From Pseudomonadota bacterium (GTDB lineage Bacteria; Pseudomonadota; Gammaproteobacteria; Burkholderiales; Chitinibacteraceae), in assembly GCA_026399755.1 (NCBI GenBank), contig JAPLQI010000133.1, positions 1-64,000 of the forward strand: a stretch of DNA of 64,000 bases, given 5' to 3'. A model generated the notes under the pieces. It saw only the letters and a program-made list of their open reading frames with translations, was not told where the DNA came from and ran no database searches. This document shows positions 7,354 through 14,576 of this stretch, one piece after another. The position numbers and the translations under genes were made by a program. How positions within the stretch are numbered: position 1 is the first letter of the stretch; each line of letters starts with the position of its first letter.

Positions 7354-9891
7354 TTATGACACTGGACGTGATTCTGTTGCTATTTTTACACTTTCTTGAC
7401 TAGTGGCTTTAGCGACTACTGCTTTTGGCTCACTGATAATGTCGCGATGAATAGCATTGTCGTCAGAGAATGTGAGTGTGGCGTCAAAATCATCCACCAT
7501 AATCACTTCACGGCGTAAGCGACGGGCCCGCTCTACCGCCGCAAATTCAGCGGCAGAGATCAAACCTGCACTCTGCGCTTCAACTAAGCGCTCGGCAGCG
7601 GTAATGCTCTTTAAGGTGCCTTTACGATGCGCATTACGCAGCTTGCCTTCCAGCGCTTCAGTTTCAATCACGGCTTTCAGCGCGTGTTCCAACACACCTA
7701 CAGGATCGCTTTCATCTTTAGAGCGATACATATATTGCGTCAGGCGATCCCGTGCAACGGATGGCTCCATCAACAGGCGCGCGATTTGTGTGCCATCGCT
7801 ATCTGTGGCTGCTTTTAAGCTTAAGCCCAGCGGGAACACCAGAGCACGCATCAAGAACGCTAACGCACGGCTTGGGTGATTGGCCATAAAGCCATCCATT
7901 GCCACCTGACAATCGTAAAGCGCCGAATCAACTGCCCAAGCTACGAGTGGCAAGTCTTCCTTAGGTGCGCCATCGTCATTAAATTTCTTCAATGCTGCAG
8001 TCGCAATATAAAGACCCGACAACATATCGCCCAAGCGAGCGGATAGTTTTTCGCGGAACTTCAAGCTACCACCAAGGGAAGCCATACCCATATCAGCAAG
8101 GAAAGCAAAAGCTGACGAGAAACGAACTACATTGCGATAACGTTGTGCCATTGCGCCTGATTTTGGCGAGCCAACTAATTTAGCGCCGGTCAAACCCATT
8201 ACAAAAGCACGCACCGCATTTGATACTGCAAAGCCAATATGGCCAATGACCGCTGTATCAAAAGCAGGTAAATCTTTATTCATTGCAGCACGTAATTCAG
8301 TCAGTACAAACGGGTGGCAACGAATTGCGCCCTGACCAAAGATAATCATGCTGCGGGTTAAGATGTTTGCACCTTCAACCGTAATGGCCACTGGAATAGC
8401 ACCATAAGCACCAGCAAGGTAATTACGCGGGCCGGTACATACTGCTTTACCACCGTGTACATCCATTGCATCGTTAACCACCTTACGCATACGCTCGGTG
8501 TTGTGATACTTCAAGATACCCGACAAGACCGAAGGCTTTTCGCCCATGTCCAGCCCTGCTAATGCCAAGCGCTGCGCTGCATCCATTTGGTAAGTCATAC
8601 CACCGATACGGCCCAGTGCTTCATCCACACCTTCAAAGCGGCCAATCGACAAACCAAACTGATTACGAATACGTGAGTAAGCACCGGTGGTGTAAGACGA
8701 CACCATGCCTGACGCTACCGACATCGCTGGTAGAGAAATACAACGACCTACCGACAAGCATTCAACCAACATGCGCCAGCCTTGACCCACGTATTCCTTA
8801 CCGCCAATCACCCAATCCAGCGGAATAAACACGTCTTTACCCCAGTTCGGGCCGTTTTGGAACACAGCCGTGCCAGGATAATGGCGGCGACCAATATGTA
8901 CGCCTTCGTGAGCCGTAGGAATCAAGGCGCAAGTGATACCAATGTCTTCTTTATCACTAAGCAAATGCTCAGGATCGTAAAGCTTGAACGCCATACCGAG
9001 CACGGTAGCAATCGGGCCCAGCGTGATATAACGCTTTTCCCAAGTCAGGCGAACACCAAGTACATTTTCGTGATGCACACCAGTACGTGGATCGGTGTAG
9101 CTGCCACGACAAACATGACCAAAATCAGGAATACCGCCAGCATCAGAACCTGCATCTGGGCTAGTCAGCGCAAAGCAAGGAATATCAATCCCTTTAGCCA
9201 AGCGTGGCAGGTAGTAGTTCTTCTGCTCGTCCGTACCATAGTGCTGCAATAGCTCGCCGGGCCCGAGAGAGTTTGGCACCATGACCGAAACAGCCGCGGA
9301 ACCAGAGCGGGTAGCAATCTTAGTGACAACGCGAGCGTGCGCGGTATTGCTAAACTCTTTACCGCCGTATTTCTTCTTGATGATCATGCCCAAGAAGCCT
9401 TGGTCTTTAATAAACTGCCAAGCTTCAGGTGGCAGATCTTTATACTGAGTAGAGATTTTCCAATCATCTAACATCGCGCAAAGCTGCTCGGTTGGGCCAT
9501 CTAAGAAGGCTTGCTCTTCTGGCGTTAAAGTCGCTTGCGGAATGGCATGCAGGCGATCGAAATCAGGCTTGCCCGAGAACAAATCACGATCCCACCAAAC
9601 CGTACCGGCATCAACCGCTTCTTGCTCGGTTTGCGACATGGCTGGGGTGATCTTGCGGAACACGCCAAAAATTGGGCCAGTTAAAATCAAGCGGCGAATC
9701 GGCTTGATATTAATCAGCGCCAGCAGCACAGCAACCCCAATCAAAACACCGACGGGCATTGCGGAAGTTTGGACCCCAACTGCCGTTGCCGCTAAAAGCA
9801 GCAAGGAGCTAAGCCAAAGTGGAGCGCGCCAATAGGCGAGCAGCAAAAACGCGCCAAAAATAGGCAATATATGCAGCAATACGTTAGTCAT
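7354..9891 (-). CDS. fadE: Acyl-CoA dehydrogenase, FadE-type
   Basis: This is a large (845-residue) membrane-anchored acyl-CoA dehydrogenase for the first oxidation of beta-oxidation, using FAD to make 2-enoyl-CoA. Two hydrophobic segments fill residues 1-60. The dehydrogenase core follows, with LTSPDAGSDAGG and GKAVCTGPRNYLAG typical of FadE, and a long C-terminal extension. I choose the ATG at 9891 because GGAG lies seven bases upstream; the TTG four codons earlier has no such site. Only 12 bases separate it from the TetR gene upstream, so the two form an operon under the palindromic operator at 10587-10610. A hairpin at 7320-7345 after the stop has no T run and is at best a weak terminator. 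Confidence 0.92.
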   Translation of the reverse strand: MTNVLLHILPIFGAFLLLAYWRAPLWLSSLLLLAATAVGVQTSAMPVGVLIGVAVLLALINIKPIRRLILTGPIFGVFRKITPAMSQTEQEAVDAGTVWWDRDLFSGKPDFDRLHAIPQATLTPEEQAFLDGPTEQLCAMLDDWKISTQYKDLPPEAWQFIKDQGFLGMIIKKKYGGKEFSNTAHARVVTKIATRSGSAAVSVMVPNSLGPGELLQHYGTDEQKNYYLPRLAKGIDIPCFALTSPDAGSDAGGIPDFGHVCRGSYTDPRTGVHHENVLGVRLTWEKRYITLGPIATVLGMAFKLYDPEHLLSDKEDIGITCALIPTAHEGVHIGRRHYPGTAVFQNGPNWGKDVFIPLDWVIGGKEYVGQGWRMLVECLSVGRCISLPAMSVASGMVSSYTTGAYSRIRNQFGLSIGRFEGVDEALGRIGGMTYQMDAAQRLALAGLDMGEKPSVLSGILKYHNTERMRKVVNDAMDVHGGKAVCTGPRNYLAGAYGAIPVAITVEGANILTRSMIIFGQGAIRCHPFVLTELRAAMNKDLPAFDTAVIGHIGFAVSNAVRAFVMGLTGAKLVGSPKSGAMAQRYRNVVRFSSAFAFLADMGMASLGGSLKFREKLSARLGDMLSGLYIATAALKKFNDDGAPKEDLPLVAWAVDSALYDCQVAMDGFMANHPSRALAFLMRALVFPLGLSLKAATDSDGTQIARLLMEPSVARDRLTQYMYRSKDESDPVGVLEHALKAVIETEALEGKLRNAHRKGTLKSITAAERLVEAQSAGLISAAEFAAVERARRLRREVIMVDDFDATLTFSDDNAIHRDIISEPKAVVAKATSQESVKIATESRPVS

Positions 9892-9903
9892 GACCGTCTC
9901 CAA

Positions 9904-10551
9904 TTATTGGGAAGCTGGCGCATTCAAGCCAGCACTGATAAAAGGCATTAACATACGAACCACCAATGCAGGATCCCGAGCATTGACGAGTGAGCTTTCG
10001 GTAAATAAACGTAAAACATTATTACCAGCGAATGCATTAAACATAGCACTGGATAAAAAATGGAAACGCCATTGCACTTCTAATTCAGACAAATGTGGTA
10101 AAGCTCGCCCTAATGCCGCTAAATATCGCCGAGTTAATTCACCATAGCGTTGCGGCATCGTCGCTTTTAATTCTGGATGTGGCTCAACAAAGGTGCGAGC
10201 AAGCAAGCGAACAAACAACAAACCACCATATTCTGGGTTTCTTCCCATTTCTAAAGACGCCATTACAAAGGCTTCTGCAACTTGATCTGCAGTTGGCTTT
10301 GCAACGCTTTTTTCTAATTCCTCAAGTTTGCCCAAAAGCAATCGGGCAAATGGTTCAGCGCGGCGTTCAAATACAGCACGAAATAGGCCATCTTTAGAAT
10401 GGTAGTAGTAATTAACCGCCGCAATATTGACTCGGGCCGATTGCGTAATCATGCGCATGGACGTGGCATCAAAGCCGTGTTCTACAAAAAGAGGCTCAGC
10501 TGCATCCAAAATGCGGTTTGCTGTGTCTTGCGCCTTAACCGATTCGACCAC
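9904..10551 (-). CDS. psrA: TetR-family repressor of fatty-acid degradation, PsrA-like
   Basis: This 215-residue TetR-type regulator has the N-terminal helix-turn-helix ILDAAEPLFVEHGFDATSMR followed by ARVNIAAVNYYYHSKDGLF, which closely resembles PsrA, the acyl-CoA-responsive repressor of fad genes in Pseudomonas and Xanthomonas. The C-terminal ligand domain is typical in length. The start is GTG at 10551, chosen for AGGAG seven bases upstream. A perfect 24-bp palindrome of PsrA type overlaps its own -10 box, so autorepression is expected. It is co-transcribed with fadE. Long-chain acyl-CoA as inducer is knowledge of the family, not something visible here. Confidence 0.8.
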   Translation of the reverse strand: MVESVKAQDTANRILDAAEPLFVEHGFDATSMRMITQSARVNIAAVNYYYHSKDGLFRAVFERRAEPFARLLLGKLEELEKSVAKPTADQVAEAFVMASLEMGRNPEYGGLLFVRLLARTFVEPHPELKATMPQRYGELTRRYLAALGRALPHLSELEVQWRFHFLSSAMFNAFAGNNVLRLFTESSLVNARDPALVVRMLMPFISAGLNAPASQ

Positions 10552-10586
10552 GGTACGACTCCTGCTGGGTGTAGTTGATTTAGAAC

Positions 10587-10610
10587 AATTTCAAACGACC
10601 GTTTGAAATT
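10587..10610. promoter_or_regulatory. Perfect 24-bp palindromic operator, PsrA type
   Basis: AATTTCAAACG and CGTTTGAAATT (11-base perfect arms) are separated by AC. It contains CAAAC-N4-GTTTG, the core of PsrA-binding sites. It overlaps the downstream end of the -10 box of the psrA-fadE promoter, an ideal repressor position. Confidence 0.85.
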
Positions 10611-10634
10611 ATAAGAAGTTAACGTCCGTGTCAA
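10608..10634 (-). promoter_or_regulatory. Sigma-70 promoter of the psrA-fadE operon
   Basis: On the minus strand a perfect -35 TTGACA (10629-10634) and a perfect -10 TATAAT (10608-10613) are separated by 15 bases. The spacing is shorter than the usual 17. The operator palindrome begins inside the -10 box. Confidence 0.7.
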
Positions 10635-10715
10635 GCCAAGACGTAAAAATAGCGGAAAACCCCTAGGCCTTCCGCTCATCAATGCAACAGATTGCTTGCT
10701 TTAGTGCCAATGAAA

Positions 10716-10790
10716 AAGTTTTCTAGCTAGGCACGCCGACAAAGGCAATATATGTAATACGACGATAAGGCAGAACGACGCTGGGCCGTT
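10716..10790. repeat. Degenerate relative of the MITE-like element at 57974-58240
   Basis: The stretch shares GCTAGGCAC, GAC(A/G)AAGGCAAT and GGCCGTTTT, in the same order and with similar spacing, with the interior of the element upstream of mltB. The outer terminal repeats are absent. It lies between the psrA promoter and the end of the YchJ-like gene. Confidence 0.45.
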
Positions 10791-10803
10791 TTTGCATCAA
10801 CAC

Positions 10804-11181
10804 TTAGCTATCTAAAATATCGCCATCGACGTAATACCAACAATTGTTTTCAAAAACAAAGCGGCTTCTTTCATGCAACCTCCACGCTTTACCGGCAACT
10901 TTATAACGCGCAATAAACTCAACCTCAGCGTGTGGCGTGGCCGTTTGCGTATCTTTAATTTTTAGCCCTAGCCATCGCACCGGCTCTTCATCGGCAAGCG
11001 TTGCTGGACGAGTGGATGCGTGCCACGTTTTTAATATGTAATCGTGCAACTCAAAAACAAACGCGCTATAGCGTGAGCGCATTAATTGCTCGGCCGTCCC
11101 TGCGGCGGCGCCTTGATGCAAAGGGCCACAACACTTGCCATAGGCCTGACCACTCTCACAGGGGCAATTTATTTCTTTCAC
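10804..11181 (-). CDS. ychJ: YchJ-family SEC-C motif protein
   Basis: This small (125-residue) protein begins with a cysteine-rich SEC-C zinc motif (CPCESGQAYGKCCGPLH) and continues with the conserved YchJ core LMRSRYSAFVFELHDYILKTW and a C-terminal strand ending in WYYVDGD. Members are widespread, and their biochemical role is not established; the SEC-C motif suggests zinc binding. I prefer the GTG at 11181 (KEINCPC follows) because GGGAG lies eight bases before it. An ATG five codons upstream is the alternative and would overlap that ribosome binding site. Confidence 0.85.
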   Translation of the reverse strand: MKEINCPCESGQAYGKCCGPLHQGAAAGTAEQLMRSRYSAFVFELHDYILKTWHASTRPATLADEEPVRWLGLKIKDTQTATPHAEVEFIARYKVAGKAWRLHERSRFVFENNCWYYVDGDILDS

Positions 11182-11319
11182 CGTTACAACTCCCATTTAA
11201 AACGCTTACAAACGCAACTGGCGCATCATACTAGTTTTCAAATGTCGCCGTAATAATACACAGCCCCGCAACTTGCGCTGTGGCGTAAAATAGAGCCCTT
11301 TTCTGCAAAGGGCTAGCAT

Positions 11320-11985
11320 ATGTATCTCACACCCAAACCTCAGGCTGCCTTGTTTGATATGGACGGGCTGATGCTAGACACAGAGAGCATTGGCATTGAA
11401 TGCTGGGCTGCTGCGGCCGACTCACTGGGTGTGGATATGCCGCGTGCCTTAATTATTGGCATGATCGGCATGTACTCCGGCAAAACTGATATCTATCTAC
11501 AAGAACACCTAGGCAGCCACGCCCCCATCGCAGAATTACGTGCGGCTTGCAACACCCTGTATACGGAGCGCACTCAAAACCCCATCGCGCATCGCCCTGG
11601 CCTTATCGACATACTCGATTGGCTAGAAGCCCACCATATTCCCAAGGCCGTTTGCACCTCTACCCGCCGCAGCGTTGCCGAGCACCATTTGCGCGCAGCA
11701 GGAATTTGGCAACGCTTTGCGTTTGCGATTTGCGGCGATGAAGTCACGCACCCCAAGCCCGCACCCGAAATCTATCAAAAAGCGGCTGCAACTTTTAATC
11801 TGCCACCCGAATCTTGCGTCGTGCTAGAGGATTCTGATTTTGGCGTGCAAGCGGCACATCAAGCAGGCTGCAAAATCATTATGATCCCCGACCTGCGCCC
11901 ACCATCGCGCCACTCTTTAGCGCTAAACATCCCGATTCTAGGATCCTTACTAGAAGCCAGAGATTTACTCACGCAAGCGGTTTAG
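11320..11985 (+). CDS. HAD-superfamily hydrolase, beta-phosphoglucomutase-like
   Basis: This 221-residue HAD phosphatase has motif I FDMDGLMLDTE (Asp nucleophile near residue 14), a helical cap domain, motif II Thr in VCTSTRR, the motif III lysine in HPKPAPEIY, and motif IV in VLEDSDFGVQAAHQAGC. This arrangement is that of the subfamily containing beta-phosphoglucomutase and 2-deoxyglucose-6-phosphate or GMP-like phosphatases. The substrate cannot be told from sequence. AAGGG lies eight bases before the ATG. The gene is isolated: the YchJ gene diverges upstream and a repeat element follows. Confidence 0.85.
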   Translation: MYLTPKPQAALFDMDGLMLDTESIGIECWAAAADSLGVDMPRALIIGMIGMYSGKTDIYLQEHLGSHAPIAELRAACNTLYTERTQNPIAHRPGLIDILDWLEAHHIPKAVCTSTRRSVAEHHLRAAGIWQRFAFAICGDEVTHPKPAPEIYQKAAATFNLPPESCVVLEDSDFGVQAAHQAGCKIIMIPDLRPPSRHSLALNIPILGSLLEARDLLTQAV

Positions 11986-12037
11986 GTCTTCAGGGTAAAG
12001 CGGCGGGTTTCACAATTTTTATAGAAGGAAAAGGTCA

Positions 12038-12187
12038 CCGTAGGGTGGGTTAGGCCAGAAAATGCATTCAATATGGACGCGACCGTATCTTGGCCGTAAC
12101 CCACCGCAGCGCAGTATCATGGTGGGTTACGGCCAAGATAAACTAGCGCCCTAATGAGCATCAAGAGTGGCCTAACCCACCCTACGG
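12038..12187. repeat. Nested inverted-repeat element, GTAGGGTGGGTTAG type
   Basis: This is a 150-base element with perfect 19-base ends (CCGTAGGGTGGGTTAGGCC at 12038-12056 and its reverse complement at 12169-12187). Inside lies a second perfect 20-bp inverted repeat (TATCTTGGCCGTAACCCACC at 12086-12105 and 12121-12140). The GTAGGGTGGGTTA motif is a common dispersed intergenic repeat in proteobacteria. There is no coding content. Confidence 0.85.
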
Positions 12188-12516
12188 GTACATTCTATGT
12201 TCATCTCAACTTGTGTAGATGCTTTTGCCCACGCGGGGGACTCCCGCACCAAAACCAACGTGCCGCAGGCACTAAACAGGTCTTTTTGTATTTTGCTTAG
12301 CGCACATGGAGTAGAACCCGCCGATTACGTGGTGTTTCACGCCAAAGTCCAGTGGGTTTCACCCGCCCTACACAAAGATCACCCATAGCACCGGCTTAGC
12401 GCTTATCGCTTTACCCCCTTCCAGCCATCCCCAAGTAAGCCACTCGTTTTTTGTATTCCCTATATCCCCAGCTATACTTCATTTTCAAGACAGAAGCTTA
12501 CCAAAGGCATTTCATC
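12188..12516. other. Intergenic stretch with remnant repeat sequence
   Basis: I see no supported gene. Positions 12352-12376 read GTGGGTTTCACCCGCCCTAC, a short repeat motif echoed by GGCGGGTTTCAC at 12002-12013, so a second dispersed element probably occupies part of this space. It must also contain the promoter of the MCP-like gene that follows. Confidence 0.5.
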
Positions 12517-13665
12517 ATGCTTTCACCAGTATATTTATGGCATTGGGTTAATTTGCTCTGTGCAACGCTAGCCATTGCATGTGCAGGCTTATTCAATCTA
12601 CCTTGGCTCGCGGCGCTTTATTTACCGCTTGGTATTTTATTGATGCGTTTAGCTTACGCACAAGCCACTAAAACAATTGAAACACCACCCAGCCTGCACG
12701 ACTCGCCATCATCGTATTCCACACTCCCCCCCCTCCTTACAGCGGTACTACCCATTTGGCGGGGCAATATCGAACTTGCACGTAAACAATCCGAAGAAGC
12801 GGGCAATCAACTCGGCATCACCTTGCGTGATATGGCTGTGGACCTACAAGCCACTATTAGAGATTCACGCGGAGAATCAGGGTCAGATAACAACAAACAA
12901 CCGCTACTTAGCCATCTGATTGATAGCGTAAAGGAACGCACTGCCAGCCTTGCCGACATCTTGGCTCAAACAGGCATACACCGCAGAGAGCTAATCGATC
13001 AAGTCACCAGCCTAGCCAGCTTCTCCAACGAGCTAGATTCAATGGCCAAGGGCGTGGCAGAGATTGCCAATCAAACCAATTTACTGGCGCTTAATGCCGC
13101 CATTGAAGCCGCCCGCGCAGGTGAGGCAGGCAGAGGCTTTGCCGTTGTAGCCGATGAAGTACGCAAACTCTCCACGCTTTCAGCAGATACAGGCAAGCAA
13201 ATGTCGGTAAAAGTAGCCGCCATAGACCACGCATTGCGCGACGCGGGCAAAAAAGCCGCCTCAGTAAGCGCCACCGAAACAGAAAAAACCGCCGCCGCAT
13301 TAGCCTTACTGAATGCCTCGCTCAATGATTTCACCAGCACCACACAACAAATGGCGAAGATCAATGCCAATTTGCAAGCTCAGGGCAATAAAGTTGAACA
13401 AGAGCTGTTCCAAACCTTAGTTGAATTACAGTTTCAAGATAGGGTTTGTCAGATCATGTCGCACGTTGAGCAAGATCTCAGCCGCATGGAAGAACACTTA
13501 AACGACCTATTGCAAACGCCAAGCGATGACTCAGCCCCCACAGTATCCTCTCAAGATTGGCTCACTCGGCTAAGTAGTAGCTATTCCACCAAAGAACAAG
13601 CAGCCCTTCACGGCGGCACAATCAAGCACAGCAGCGCTGCTGCGGGCGATACTGAGTTTTTTTAA
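12517..13665 (+). CDS. Membrane MCP-like signalling protein with a CheZ-like FQDxxxQ motif
   Basis: This 383-residue protein has two closely spaced membrane segments within residues 5-48 and no periplasmic sensor domain. A methyl-accepting signalling hairpin follows; its tip, [18 protein letters not shown], lies near residues 183-200. After it a helix reads [20 protein letters not shown]. The FQDxxxQ (Asp308, Gln312) matches the DxxxQ phosphatase motif of CheZ in spacing and flanks. The start at 12517 is chosen over an upstream TTG because AAAGG precedes it and the membrane segments follow at once. It stands 225 bases before cheY, so it may be a receptor-like scaffold that dephosphorylates CheY; that is inference. 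No cheZ is visible in the window. Confidence 0.75.
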   Translation: MLSPVYLWHWVNLLCATLAIACAGLFNLPWLAALYLPLGILLMRLAYAQATKTIETPPSLHDSPSSYSTLPPLLTAVLPIWRGNIELARKQSEEAGNQLGITLRDMAVDLQATIRDSRGESGSDNNKQPLLSHLIDSVKERTASLADILAQTGIHRRELIDQVTSLASFSNELDSMAKGVAEIANQTNLLALNAAIEAARAGEAGRGFAVVADEVRKLSTLSADTGKQMSVKVAAIDHALRDAGKKAASVSATETEKTAAALALLNASLNDFTSTTQQMAKINANLQAQGNKVEQELFQTLVELQFQDRVCQIMSHVEQDLSRMEEHLNDLLQTPSDDSAPTVSSQDWLTRLSSSYSTKEQAALHGGTIKHSSAAAGDTEFF

Positions 13666-13889
13666 GCCCGCCCTAATCAACAAATGAGATAAGCCGCCTA
13701 GCACAGCTTGCGCCAGCCTGCCCCTCGTATTCTGACCCCACATTAATATTAATTGACACCAGCAGGAAGCGTGCTAAACCTAACTAAGGCAATTACTTAC
13801 TAACAAACAAACACCACCCAGCCCTTATTACTACAGAACGCAGTAGACAAAGATTTTTCTAACCCAAATTCATCACGGCAACCTACATC

Positions 13890-14261
13890 ATGGCAAAAAA
13901 AACGATTCTGATTCTCGATGACTCGGCCAGCATGCGAGCAACCGTTTCAATCGCCCTTGGTGGCGCAGGCTACGACGTTGTCGAGGCAAAAGATGGGGCA
14001 GAAGGTTTAACAAAACTAGGTGGGCAGCGGTTTAATCTCATCATTTCCGATCTAAACATGCCGGGCATGGATGGCATCACTTTTCTCAAAAAGCTAAAAG
14101 AGCAAGCGGCTCTGCGTTATATCCCCGTCATCATGCTCACCACCGAATCTTCTGACGATAAGAAGCAGCAAGGCAAAGAAGCAGGCGCAAAAGCTTGGAT
14201 TATCAAACCTTTTGATCCTGCCAAATTACTCGATGCGGTATCTAAACTAGTTCAACCCTAA
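13890..14261 (+). CDS. cheY: CheY-like response regulator
   Basis: This 123-residue single receiver domain has the acidic pair (LDDSAS, near residues 10-11), the phospho-accepting Asp in ISDLNMPGMDG (near 54), Thr in MLTTES (near 84), and Lys in IIKPFDP (near 106). It has no output domain, so it works by protein-protein contact, as CheY does at the flagellar motor or another target. It opens the tightly packed cheY-STAS-cheA-mcp-cheW unit. The presumed kinase is the CheA encoded two genes downstream. Confidence 0.9.
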   Translation: MAKKTILILDDSASMRATVSIALGGAGYDVVEAKDGAEGLTKLGGQRFNLIISDLNMPGMDGITFLKKLKEQAALRYIPVIMLTTESSDDKKQQGKEAGAKAWIIKPFDPAKLLDAVSKLVQP

Positions 14262-14272
14262 GCGAGAAAATC

Positions 14273-14575
14273 ATGCCGCTGCTGCTGGAGCAAAAAGATG
14301 ACCATACAGAGGCTCGCCTGCAAGGAGAGCTCACTATTTTTAACATTGAAGAATATCAGGATGAGTTACTCAACTTACTCAACCACAAAGAAATCACGCT
14401 TGATCTATCCGAATTGCATGAGCTAGATGGCTGTGGAGCACAAATGCTGGTCATTTTACAAATTGAAGCGCAGCGAACAGGCAAAAGAATCACCCTCATT
14501 GCCAACAATCCGGTCGTTGAGCACACCATGCAGTGCCTAGGTATTAGCACCGTGCATCCAAACAAGGGGCACTAA
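14273..14575 (+). CDS. STAS-domain protein
   Basis: This 100-residue protein is a single STAS domain of the anti-sigma-factor-antagonist type. LQGELTIFNIEEYQDEL is the N-terminal strand and helix, LDLSELHELDGCGAQMLVIL contains the region where the phosphorylatable residue normally lies (here D-G-C rather than D-S), and a C-terminal helix ends in MQCLGIS. STAS proteins are regularly encoded between cheY and cheA in this kind of chemosensory cluster, but their function there is not well understood. Replacement of the usual serine by glycine-cysteine suggests it is not regulated by phosphorylation in the SpoIIAA manner. It lies 11 bases after cheY and 1 base before cheA. Confidence 0.85.
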   Translation: MPLLLEQKDDHTEARLQGELTIFNIEEYQDELLNLLNHKEITLDLSELHELDGCGAQMLVILQIEAQRTGKRITLIANNPVVEHTMQCLGISTVHPNKGH

Positions 14576-14576
14576 G

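Noticed and set aside
12197-12388. 63-codon frame after the nested-repeat element
   Set aside because: It consists largely of repeat-like sequence with no family resemblance or ribosome binding site.
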